In this document: piece by piece, positions 1 through 8,211 of the stretch
Layout of the letters: every line of letters starts with the position of its first letter
Position numbering within the stretch: position 1 is the stretch's first letter
Origin: CAZZCN01 sp964652975
GTDB taxonomy: Bacteria > Bacillota > Clostridia > Saccharofermentanales > UBA5734
DNA: 20,767 nucleotides
NCBI GenBank assembly: GCA_964652975.1
Contig: CAZZCN010000056.1
Location: forward strand, 1 to 20,767
Direction of reading: 5' to 3'
Program-made: the position numbers and the translations under genes
The notes under the pieces: generated by a model
The model's input: the letters and a program-made list of their open reading frames with translations, nothing else
What the model was told of the DNA's origin: nothing
The model's database searches: none

Positions 1-54
1 TTTACAAAAATGGATAAAACCTTTTATGGAAAAATGATAGATAAAAAAAGTATT

Positions 55-83
55 TTGCAAAAATAACACTTATCAAATATAAA
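55..83 (+). promoter_or_regulatory. Possible promoter of the defence array
   Basis: A -35-like TTGCAA (55-60) is followed after 17 bp by a -10-like TATAAA (78-83). This would start transcription near position 90, about 35 nt before the first gene. The match is imperfect in the -35 box and AT-rich sequence gives chance hits, so it is only a reasonable candidate. No operator-like repeat is seen next to it. Confidence 0.4.
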
Positions 84-125
84 CAGACCTTTAATATAAA
101 ATAACATATGATATACGGAGTAAAA

Positions 126-3100
126 ATGATAGCAGAGTTTGGACTGTACGAGCAAATAATAAACAAATCATTAAAAGAGCAACTTGATGCTGCAAAAGAC
201 ATAATCACTCGTTCGAAAGCGATAGACGAAGCAGAGGCATCAAAAATTCTTGCGAAGTATGTTTCAGGTATTATTGAAAAAGGCCTTAATATAATAAAAG
301 ACAGTGGTGGAAGCCTTCAAGCACAAGTAGACATGGCTAACAAGATTGTTGAAATAATAGCAGGTCAGACAAATGAAAACGAAATAATGGACCATTTAGT
401 TAACTCACCAGCAGAACAACTACTTGCATTTTTTAGTAAGCAGAACAGTATATTTGCTACTAACGAAAAGAGTGAAATAATCCGTCCTGAGACGTCAATA
501 TCTCAAAGTTCACTTTTTACCGGGGCTATACACGAACCGAGCATGTTTGCGGAGCTAAAGAAAGAAATCCTGTCCTGTGACAAAATTGAAATGCTGGTCT
601 CATTCATTAAGTGGAGCGGACTTCGTCTTATTATTAATGAGCTAAGAACTTTTACACAAAAAGGTGGGCACCTTAGAATTATAACAACATCATATATGGG
701 AGCAACGGATATTAAAGCCATTGAGGAATTGAATCTCCTACCAAACACACAGATAATGATTTCATATGACACAAAGAGAACTAGATTACATGCCAAGACT
801 TATGTTTTTTATCGAAATACAGGATTTACAACTGCTTATGTTGGTTCATCAAATCTTTCAAACGCAGCAATTTCTAGCGGCTTGGAGTGGAATGTTAAAA
901 TAACAGAAACGGATTTGCCAGATACAATAAAGAAAATTGAGGCCACATTCGAAAGTTACTGGAATTCCAATGACTTTGAAGTGTATGATGAAAGCCAACA
1001 TAATCGATTGGCAGATGCATTAAATTCAGAAAAGTATATAGGTGCAAACTCTGGAAAAATATATTCATTCGATATTTCGCCATACCCATACCAACAAGAA
1101 ATTCTCGACAAATTAGATGCAGAACGGAAAGTTAAAGGACACTACAAAAATTTATTAGTTGCTGCAACTGGAACAGGGAAGACTGTTGTATCAGCTTTTG
1201 ACTTCAAACGTTATTGCAAAGAAAACCCTGCAAAGCCAAATCGACTGCTTTTTGTTGCACATCGTGAAGAAATATTAAAACAAAGTATCGATTGCTTTAG
1301 AGGCGTTCTTAAAGATGCTAATTTTGGTGAACTGTTCGTTGGTAATTATAAACCAGACCAAATTGAACACCTATTCATGTCAATTCAAACATTTAACTCG
1401 CAAGACTTTAACAATAGAACAACACCAGACTTCTATGATTTTATCATAGTCGATGAATTTCACCATTCAGCTGCGCCGACTTATCAAAAGCTTCTTGAAC
1501 ATTATAAAGCTAAAATATTACTAGGCTTGACAGCTACTCCAGAACGTATGGATGGTAAAAATATTTTGGAGTATTTTGACCATAGAATAGCTGCCGAAAT
1601 TCGCTTGCCAGAAGCAATAGAGCGAAAACTACTTTGTCCGTTCCAATATTTCGGAGTAACAGATACCGTAGACTTGTCAACGCTAAAATGGACCCGTGGT
1701 GGTTATGACAAAAACGAATTGTCTAACATTTTATCTTTTAATCGCGGAATTGCCGAAAAACGTGCTAGCATGATAATAGAATCAATTCAAAAATACGTCA
1801 CGACTATGGACGACGTAAAAGGATTAGGCTTTTGCGTGTCTGTAGAACATGCAAAATTCATGGCGGAATTTTTCAATAGAAATAGTATCTTATCGATTTT
1901 CTTAACAGGTGAATCCAGTGATGATGAGAGAAATAATGCCAAACAACGTCTTGTAAATGGTGAAATTAAATGGATATTCGTTGTTGACCTGTACAATGAA
2001 GGAATTGACATTCCATCTGTTAACACCATATTGTTTTTACGTCCAACAGAGAGTTTGACTGTTTTTCTGCAACAACTAGGGCGTGGACTGAGATTATCAG
2101 AAGGTAAAGAATGCCTAACAGTTCTGGACTTCATTGGACAATCGAACAAAAAGTATAATTTTGAAGATAAATTTGCAGCTCTTCTTTCAAATACTACGAA
2201 AAGCGTACAACGTGAAATCAAAGACGGGTTTTCATCAGTTCCACGTGGCTGTTATATTCAACTAGAACGAAAAGCCAAAGAATATATTTTGGAAAATATA
2301 AGAAGCTCATTTGGAGCAAGAGCAGGAATTATATCAAGAATAAGAACGTTTGAAGAAGACTCAGAAATGACTCTATCAATTGAGAATTTTGTTAACTACT
2401 ACCACATGGATATCAGAACAATATATAAAATAGATAATTTCTCAAGATTATGCGCTTCTGCAGGTGTCAAAAGTGATTTTAACGAATCTCTCGAAGAAAC
2501 AATGACTAAAGCATTTGCTCGCATTTGTGCGATCGATTCAAGCCGATGGATAAAATTTCTAATGGAATTATTTGAAAATATTGAGACGACAAAATTTGAA
2601 AATCTCACGCAAGGACAACAGCGCATGGTTCAAATGTTTCAATTTACTGTTTGGCAGAAATCCTATGAAGAATATGCTTTTAAAAGTATATTCGAAGGTT
2701 TTTTAGCTATTAAATCCAGCCCTGTAATATATTCAGAATTAAAGGAACTTCTAATATTCAATTACAATCGTATTGATTTAATTGACGAACCAATAAACCT
2801 TGGATTTGATTGCCCACTTGATCTGCATTGCTCCTATACAAGAGATCAAATTTTGGTGGCTATGGACTTTATGAACCCTTCAAATGTCCGTGAAGGAGTC
2901 AAATATTTAGATGATAAGAAAACGGATATATTCTTTGTGACTCTTATTAAATCTGAAAAGGATTATTCCGATACCACAATGTATAATGATTACTCAATCA
3001 ATGAAACATTATTCCACTGGCAAAGTCAAAGCACAACACCAGAAGACTCATCAACCGGACAGCGGTATATAAATCATAAAAAGACAGGAAACAAAATATT

Positions 3101-3275
3101 ATTATTCGTAAGAGAGTACAAAAAAGACTTATTAGGAGCAGCTCCGTATACTTCATTAGGATTAGTTGACTATGTAGAACATAAAGGCAGCAGACCTATG
3201 AACATTACTTGGAAACTTCAGAAGGCAATACCGGCAAAATATCTGAAAAAGACAAATAAGTTGGTTGTGGGGTGA
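126..3275 (+). CDS. PLD-nuclease / DEAD-DEAH (SF2) helicase / DUF3427 fusion protein
   Basis: A three-part protein of 1049 aa. After an N-terminal helical stretch, residues about 130-280 form a phospholipase D-like domain with HAK (H222, K224) followed by a GSSNLS motif, the usual HKD nuclease signature. Residues about 320-670 form a superfamily 2 helicase core with Walker A TGTGKT (T348-T353), DEFHH (D443-H447) and a motif VI region QQLGRGLRL near residue 650. The last ~350 residues resemble DUF3427. PLD-helicase-DUF3427 proteins are known from phage-defence and restriction-like loci, where the PLD part is expected to cut nucleic acid and the helicase to translocate. I chose the ATG at 126 because GGAG (117-120) lies 5 nt ahead; the in-frame ATG at 108 has no such site. 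It is the first gene of the array and may stand in for the separate PLD (DrmC) and extra helicase (DrmD) of DISARM. Domain calls are firm, substrate unknown. Confidence 0.88.
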   Translation: MIAEFGLYEQIINKSLKEQLDAAKDIITRSKAIDEAEASKILAKYVSGIIEKGLNIIKDSGGSLQAQVDMANKIVEIIAGQTNENEIMDHLVNSPAEQLLAFFSKQNSIFATNEKSEIIRPETSISQSSLFTGAIHEPSMFAELKKEILSCDKIEMLVSFIKWSGLRLIINELRTFTQKGGHLRIITTSYMGATDIKAIEELNLLPNTQIMISYDTKRTRLHAKTYVFYRNTGFTTAYVGSSNLSNAAISSGLEWNVKITETDLPDTIKKIEATFESYWNSNDFEVYDESQHNRLADALNSEKYIGANSGKIYSFDISPYPYQQEILDKLDAERKVKGHYKNLLVAATGTGKTVVSAFDFKRYCKENPAKPNRLLFVAHREEILKQSIDCFRGVLKDANFGELFVGNYKPDQIEHLFMSIQTFNSQDFNNRTTPDFYDFIIVDEFHHSAAPTYQKLLEHYKAKILLGLTATPERMDGKNILEYFDHRIAAEIRLPEAIERKLLCPFQYFGVTDTVDLSTLKWTRGGYDKNELSNILSFNRGIAEKRASMIIESIQKYVTTMDDVKGLGFCVSVEHAKFMAEFFNRNSILSIFLTGESSDDERNNAKQRLVNGEIKWIFVVDLYNEGIDIPSVNTILFLRPTESLTVFLQQLGRGLRLSEGKECLTVLDFIGQSNKKYNFEDKFAALLSNTTKSVQREIKDGFSSVPRGCYIQLERKAKEYILENIRSSFGARAGIISRIRTFEEDSEMTLSIENFVNYYHMDIRTIYKIDNFSRLCASAGVKSDFNESLEETMTKAFARICAIDSSRWIKFLMELFENIETTKFENLTQGQQRMVQMFQFTVWQKSYEEYAFKSIFEGFLAIKSSPVIYSELKELLIFNYNRIDLIDEPINLGFDCPLDLHCSYTRDQILVAMDFMNPSNVREGVKYLDDKKTDIFFVTLIKSEKDYSDTTMYNDYSINETLFHWQSQSTTPEDSSTGQRYINHKKTGNKILLFVREYKKDLLGAAPYTSLGLVDYVEHKGSRPMNITWKLQKAIPAKYLKKTNKLVVG

Positions 3276-3321
3276 TATTGAGATTAACTGATATTAATTT
3301 GATCCATTGAATAGGGATAGA

Positions 3322-3350
3322 TTGTAATAAGTTATTCGGAGAGCTAAAAA
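3322..3350 (+). promoter_or_regulatory. Weak candidate internal promoter before the second gene
   Basis: The 126-bp gap after the first gene is the only sizeable gap in the array. It contains TTGTAA (3322-3327), a 17-bp spacer and TAAAAA (3345-3350). This could give genes 2-10 their own start. The match is weak and no terminator hairpin separates gene 1 from gene 2, so read-through is equally likely. Confidence 0.22.
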
Positions 3351-3401
3351 ATGTTGAATATGAAAATTAACATATAGCAAATCATCGAACGGAGGACTAA
3401 T

Positions 3402-4937
3402 TTGGATATTGAAATAGGAAAATTCACGCTCGAATCACTAACAACAGGTATGTACAGCGAACCAGAGTCATGCTATCGAGAATACATTCAAAACGCAGTA
3501 GATTCATTCGACAATGCGCTTGCAACTGGCATAATGCAGGCAGAGGAATTCCGCATTGAAATTATAGTTGATAGTACAAGCCAAAACATTAGCATTAGGG
3601 ATAATGGAGCAGGAATCAAGAAAGATATAGCAGGTAAAACACTGCTCGATATTGGTAATTCTACTAAGTCGCATACAACAAATCGAGGCTTCCGGGGAAT
3701 AGGACGTCTTGGCGGTCTTTCATATTGCAAAAAACTAAGCTTCTGCACAACAGTATTGGGCGAAAATGAGAAGACATTGATTTCTTTTGACTGCGAAAAA
3801 TTGAAGGCACTATTAGTTCCAGGACAAGGTACGAAGCATAACTTACAAAGCGTTATAGAAACTGTAACCGATGTCAAAGTAATGCCGGAGCAATCATCGG
3901 CTCATTACTTCATTGTAAAAATGGAGAATGTAGATGACATCTCCTCTCTTTTGGACTTGGAAACCGTTAAGGAATATGTCTCACAGGTTGCACCGATTCA
4001 ATTTAGGGACAGGTTTTACTGGGGAAGGGAGATAAAAGCTAAACTAGCAGAAAACGGAATTGTTATTGCTGATTATCCGGTTTTCATAGGAGAGTCTTTT
4101 GAATCGCTTACTCAGGTTTACAAGCCATATAAGAGTGCGTTTGAAGCAAATTCAAAATCCGGGATAGTGAAAGACGAAATCCTTGGATTGTCCTTTTTTC
4201 GTATTAACAATGACAACCAACAGATGATAGCATATGGATGGTACGCCGATACTTATTTTTCGGGCACTTTGGTTGATGAATGCATTTCAGGTATAAGAGT
4301 ACGCCAGGGTAATATATTAATTGGTGATGGAAGAACTTTATCACCTTACTATAAAGAAAGTCGTTTCAACGCATGGGCGATTGGCGAGGTTTATATATTA
4401 TCTCCAAATTTGATACCAAATGCTCGACGTGATGATTTTGAGAAAAACCCTACTTTTTCAAATTTTATTGTCGGCTTGAGAGCTACTATTGGTACAGAAA
4501 TTACCGATAAAATTCGAACGGTATCTAAGACCAGAAACAACCCAATACAGAAGGCGCTCTACAAGGCTGAGAGTGATGTAGCCAAGGTGGATGAAGTTCT
4601 GAACACTGGTTTTCACTCTTCAGCAGAAAAAGAGCAAGTAGCAATTGGGATTGCTTCCACAAGAAGAGACCTTTATGCAATCCCTAAAAATGCACCAACT
4701 GAATTTTTAGAAAAGAAAACGGCTTTAATGGAGCGACTTACTTTACTTGCAGAAGAAGTCGATGAATCAACAAATTTTAGGGTTAAGAAGGACATTACAT
4801 CAAACTTTTCAAAAGCAGAAAAGAAGGTAATACAGGCAATGATGGAAGTCCTAACACGTAATTTCGAAAGGAAGACCGTTGACTGTTTATACAATGAATT
4901 TATTGAAGAACTTAAATCAGGAGTGAAAAAGCAATGA
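3402..4937 (+). CDS. GHKL (Hsp90/MORC-like) ATPase, first paralogue
   Basis: A 511-aa ATP-binding protein of the gyrase/Hsp90/histidine kinase/MutL fold. The N box is REYIQN with catalytic Glu27 and Mg-binding Asn31; the G1 motif is DNGAGI (from about D67) and the lid motif is GFRGIGRLGGL (about 96-106). A middle domain carries a conserved PNARRDDFE stretch near residue 340, like the catalytic-loop region of Hsp90-type proteins. The C-terminal ~120 residues are charged, helical and not recognisable. There is no histidine kinase or toprim part. The start is TTG at 3402 with GGAGG (3391-3395) 6 nt upstream, and the alignment with the second paralogue (17229-18701) begins at exactly this residue. 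The stop overlaps the next start (ATGA). Such ATPases act as ATP-driven clamps or chaperones and occur in restriction-like operons; the role here is inferred. Confidence 0.85.
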   Translation: MDIEIGKFTLESLTTGMYSEPESCYREYIQNAVDSFDNALATGIMQAEEFRIEIIVDSTSQNISIRDNGAGIKKDIAGKTLLDIGNSTKSHTTNRGFRGIGRLGGLSYCKKLSFCTTVLGENEKTLISFDCEKLKALLVPGQGTKHNLQSVIETVTDVKVMPEQSSAHYFIVKMENVDDISSLLDLETVKEYVSQVAPIQFRDRFYWGREIKAKLAENGIVIADYPVFIGESFESLTQVYKPYKSAFEANSKSGIVKDEILGLSFFRINNDNQQMIAYGWYADTYFSGTLVDECISGIRVRQGNILIGDGRTLSPYYKESRFNAWAIGEVYILSPNLIPNARRDDFEKNPTFSNFIVGLRATIGTEITDKIRTVSKTRNNPIQKALYKAESDVAKVDEVLNTGFHSSAEKEQVAIGIASTRRDLYAIPKNAPTEFLEKKTALMERLTLLAEEVDESTNFRVKKDITSNFSKAEKKVIQAMMEVLTRNFERKTVDCLYNEFIEELKSGVKKQ

Positions 4938-6910
4938 TGCAAGTCTATCCCGAAAAATACGACCAGTTGGAACTATCGGTTGATGAGAAGTCATTCCTTC
5001 GGACGATTGATAGATCTTTATCTGACGAAGAGATAGCATATTTTGTCTTGCACATAAATCCGCGCAAGAAGGATGTAGGTGAAGGAAAGCCTGAACTGTT
5101 CAATTTGTTACTCGTAAAAAAAGGAATCCTATTATTTCGCTTTTTAGAGGTCGATGAATTGGTAGCTCGTATGACTATTAAGGCACTTGGAAATCCTATT
5201 GTGTACGATATACTTACAAAAGACATCATAAAAAGACTTGAAGAGAGCAGATATCTTACTGATGAATCAGGCAAATTACGCTTCTATGTGAATGTTTGTT
5301 TTGTGATGCCGAAAGTTGAATTATCTCAAATTTCCACCGAACTGGACGAAATTGAGCGCAATTTTTGTTTGGAACACGTTATTTTCAGGGATACAATTAT
5401 GCTAATACGAAAAGACGGTGCTAGTGCAGTGAATAACTTCCTTTCCTTTGGTGAGGAGCTTTCTGAAGATCTTGTCAATAATGTCTTTCAACGCTTATGC
5501 CCTGAAATTACAATTCCTCGTAAGTATATTTTGGATGAACATAGCACGGTAACCGGTGAAAATTGTGTTATAAATAAAGCAGATAGAGCCGTTCAATCCT
5601 ATCGACTAGACAGCAAACAGATTGACATCATTAATAAGATTGCAAAGGGTAATCAGCTTATTTTAGCTTGTGCAGGAAGTGGTAAAAGTGTTCTTCTAAT
5701 TTCTAAGTGTTTCAAGCTTGCTAGTTATAATCCGTGTGAAAATTTCCTTATTACATGTTTTAACAACAACTTAAATAACTATTACCAATGGGCAATTGCT
5801 CAAGCGGGTCTTTTAGATAGAAATGTTCGTTGTACAACATTTTTAAGATTGTGTAAACATTTGTTGGAAAGTAACGGAATACCTATTCCGTCATCAACAT
5901 ATCAAAACGATGACTATTTTGATAGGCTGTTTGAAACAGCAAATAACGCTTTAGCTCATGGTAAAATTAAGGAGCGTTTTTTTGGTATCTTCATCGATGA
6001 AGTTCAGATATTCAAACCTGAATGGTATAGATTCTGCTTTAATTTACTGAAAAGTAAGAATGCTGACGATCATTTTTTCGTGATTGCCGGTGACAAGTCT
6101 CAAGATATTAAGAATAACATAAAGCATGGAAGGGCTCCTTGGCAAGGAGGCGGTAGTGCCTACCCTGAATATAGAGGTAAAACGCTTCCTATTGAAACGA
6201 ATTATCGAAATTCAAAACCAATAAACGATGCAATAGATCGTTATATTAATAATGCAAAATACCTGGGAGGCCAATTAGGGGTTGATCTGAAATCTGACCC
6301 TGAATTATTTTTGCGTGGTACGGCATTTAGAAATGGAAATCCTCCTGAGTTAGTTGAGCTTTTAGACTTAAGCAACGAAGGCGAGGCAAAAGCAATAGTT
6401 GATGCTGTTAAAAGTCTTATTGTTGATAAAGGATTAAGTGAAGTCGATATCGCTATAATTTTATATAATAGGCATACAAAATACATAACAAAAGGTTGGA
6501 AAACTCACTACTATGAACTTTTGTCATACATCAAACAATATTTCTATGCTCAGAATTGGGAATGTCCTGCTATTTTGATACCGGGAGAATCTGAGGGTGC
6601 AACATACGGCTCTAGAAGAGGTGTTACAATTGCAACTATAGAAGGTTCTTTAGGGCTTGACTTTAGAGCAGTAATTATAGCTGGTTTACGTCCTCTTGGC
6701 ATGCATGAAAGAGTGCGTCTAGTTGATGAATTTAAAGCATCAACTGCTACAGAACTGTCAGAAAAACTCGATGCGTTTAAGAAAAATATTAATTTTCTTT
6801 ATACTGGTTGTACAAGAGCCAAAGATGAATTAATAATCATACTCTCTGCTCCACGAGGAGAATCAATTTACTTAGATTTACTTAGAGACTCGATAGGAGG
6901 TGTAGAATAA
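4934..6910 (+). CDS. Superfamily 1 (UvrD-like) helicase with unassigned N-terminal domain
   Basis: A 658-aa protein. Residues about 225-650 carry SF1 helicase motifs: Walker A AGSGKS (A247-S252), Walker B IDEVQ (D355-Q358), TNYRNS near residue 422, ATIEGSLGLDF near 570 and TGCTRAKDE near 624. It is compact and lacks the large 1B/2B insertions of full UvrD, resembling small NERD-associated or viral-type SF1A helicases. The first ~200 residues are not recognised. A hydrophobic strand pair around LFNLLLVKKGILLFRFLE sits where a NERD-like nuclease core would place its D and E-x-K residues, but these residues are not evident, so it may be an inactive relative. Translation is coupled to the upstream ATPase by a 4-nt overlap; ATG at 4937 is an alternative start one codon later. 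Confidence 0.82.
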   Translation: MMQVYPEKYDQLELSVDEKSFLRTIDRSLSDEEIAYFVLHINPRKKDVGEGKPELFNLLLVKKGILLFRFLEVDELVARMTIKALGNPIVYDILTKDIIKRLEESRYLTDESGKLRFYVNVCFVMPKVELSQISTELDEIERNFCLEHVIFRDTIMLIRKDGASAVNNFLSFGEELSEDLVNNVFQRLCPEITIPRKYILDEHSTVTGENCVINKADRAVQSYRLDSKQIDIINKIAKGNQLILACAGSGKSVLLISKCFKLASYNPCENFLITCFNNNLNNYYQWAIAQAGLLDRNVRCTTFLRLCKHLLESNGIPIPSSTYQNDDYFDRLFETANNALAHGKIKERFFGIFIDEVQIFKPEWYRFCFNLLKSKNADDHFFVIAGDKSQDIKNNIKHGRAPWQGGGSAYPEYRGKTLPIETNYRNSKPINDAIDRYINNAKYLGGQLGVDLKSDPELFLRGTAFRNGNPPELVELLDLSNEGEAKAIVDAVKSLIVDKGLSEVDIAIILYNRHTKYITKGWKTHYYELLSYIKQYFYAQNWECPAILIPGESEGATYGSRRGVTIATIEGSLGLDFRAVIIAGLRPLGMHERVRLVDEFKASTATELSEKLDAFKKNINFLYTGCTRAKDELIIILSAPRGESIYLDLLRDSIGGVE

Positions 6911-6912
6911 TA

Positions 6913-8211
6913 ATGGCTACTTACGATGATAAAACTCCAGGAATCATTGAGTCCAATGGGTATTTCATTTTACCTGCTTTAGATGATAATACTGATGCTA
7001 CTTTCAAAGCAAGTTATATAATTGCTTCAAATTTTGAGTGTAGTGGTAAAATTACTGCCTTATTTAACCTAATTGTATTAGGAAATTTGAAAGCGGCTGA
7101 ACTTGATGTTAAAGGTCGATTCATTTGCACAGGAAAGTGCGAGGTTGAAGGATCAATAGTTGTCCAGAATGATATATGGGTTGAAGATTTAAGAGCAAAA
7201 ACAATCGAATCTCATGACAGGATTTTAGTGCAAGAAATCGATGCTGAAATAATAAAAGCTGATGGAAACATAATTGTAGGCAAAATTCTAGCTGTTGAAG
7301 AACTAGCAAGTAGCACACAAAACATACTGTGTGGAGAGACTGCATATGGTGCAGGCAGGATCTCTGCAAATACAATCATTACTGGTGAACCACTTGACCT
7401 AGATGATGGTAAAGAAGCATTAGTCGAGGCATTCTTATATAAACCGTTCAATAAAAATTCTGCTGTAGCCGGAAAATCAGAAATTGATTTAGTTAAACGT
7501 GGCTTAAATGAATTTGCAGCATCAAATGAATACGGCCGTTATATTGAGTTGTTGAAATCGTTAAAAGTTGACGAAGTTGAAAAGTTAAAACTTGATGAGT
7601 GGTATAGTAATTTGAATGAAATTGGCACAGTTGTCAAGACCGGGATAAGCAGTTTAAGAAGCATTGATGTTTTGATTTGGATAACTGAAATAGCAAATTC
7701 TGCTTATTTCAAGGAATGGAATAAGGTTACCGAATGGCACGAAATCTGTAGAAAACACTTTGAACAATTGGTTAGTGGCGAAGACACCAACTTTAGCAAT
7801 ATCCCCGCCAAAAGGTTGACTCAAGGAAACATAGTTTCCCACAATCGATATGGGAAAGGAATCGTTGTTAAAATCAGTGACAATGAAGAAAAAGCCAGTA
7901 TTCGGTTTTTAGAAGAAAATAGCATAAAGGAATTCGCTCTTCCTGTAGCTCTACCACATTTTGAAATAATTGGAAATACAAACATGAGCGTTGAAATCTC
8001 AAATTGTAATATAGAAACTAGTATTAAGTGTAAAATTGACAGCTATAGTAAATGGCTCCGAGCTCTTGAAGTATTACGTCGGTATGAGTCGTCATTCAAT
8101 AAAGAAGTTTATAAAATAGCATTCGATTTGATTGTTTCAAATCTTGGGCTTAAAACAAAGTTTGTTTCTGACAGACTCAATGAAAAGGGGTGGAATACAA
8201 ATGGCAAATAA
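6913..8211 (+). CDS. Beta-solenoid (bactofilin-like) protein with UvrD-tail-like Tudor module
   Basis: A 432-aa protein of unknown function. Residues about 25-160 show short alternating beta-strand repeats (for example GNLKAAELDVKGRF, then CEVEGSIVVQNDIWVEDL), as in polymer-forming bactofilin-type or hexapeptide-like solenoids. Residues about 303-355 contain GNIVSHNRYGKGIV (G305 onward), then a strand with IRFLEENSIKEFALP. This matches the pattern of the Tudor-like C-terminal domain of PcrA/UvrD and of CarD-like modules, which bind RNA polymerase or other partners. The two adjacent SF1 helicases do not show such a tail, so this protein may supply it in trans (inference). The last ~70 residues are helical. 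AGGAGGT at 6895-6901 precedes the ATG by 11 nt. It starts 2 nt after the upstream helicase and overlaps drmA by 11 nt. No catalytic motif is seen; a scaffold or adaptor is likely. Confidence 0.6.
   Translation: MATYDDKTPGIIESNGYFILPALDDNTDATFKASYIIASNFECSGKITALFNLIVLGNLKAAELDVKGRFICTGKCEVEGSIVVQNDIWVEDLRAKTIESHDRILVQEIDAEIIKADGNIIVGKILAVEELASSTQNILCGETAYGAGRISANTIITGEPLDLDDGKEALVEAFLYKPFNKNSAVAGKSEIDLVKRGLNEFAASNEYGRYIELLKSLKVDEVEKLKLDEWYSNLNEIGTVVKTGISSLRSIDVLIWITEIANSAYFKEWNKVTEWHEICRKHFEQLVSGEDTNFSNIPAKRLTQGNIVSHNRYGKGIVVKISDNEEKASIRFLEENSIKEFALPVALPHFEIIGNTNMSVEISNCNIETSIKCKIDSYSKWLRALEVLRRYESSFNKEVYKIAFDLIVSNLGLKTKFVSDRLNEKGWNTNGK

Noticed and set aside
1787..2221. 144-codon antisense reading frame inside the first gene
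   Set aside because: It lies opposite the helicase core, has no recognisable domain and is typical of shadow frames; the same applies to the antisense frames at 12343-12798 and 18818-19270.
3351..3377. 8-codon leader peptide (ATG at 3351, stop TAG) with GGAG upstream
   Set aside because: Too short to support; no attenuator hairpins or regulatory codon run nearby.
3402..4937. Sensor histidine kinase
   Set aside because: The ATP-binding fold is at the extreme N-terminus, with no H box, membrane segment or response regulator neighbour; the middle NARRD block fits Hsp90/MORC-like proteins.
8132..8200. Longer N-terminus for the drmA product
   Set aside because: It lies within the preceding gene and lacks a ribosome binding site, while the ATG at 8201 has a good one.
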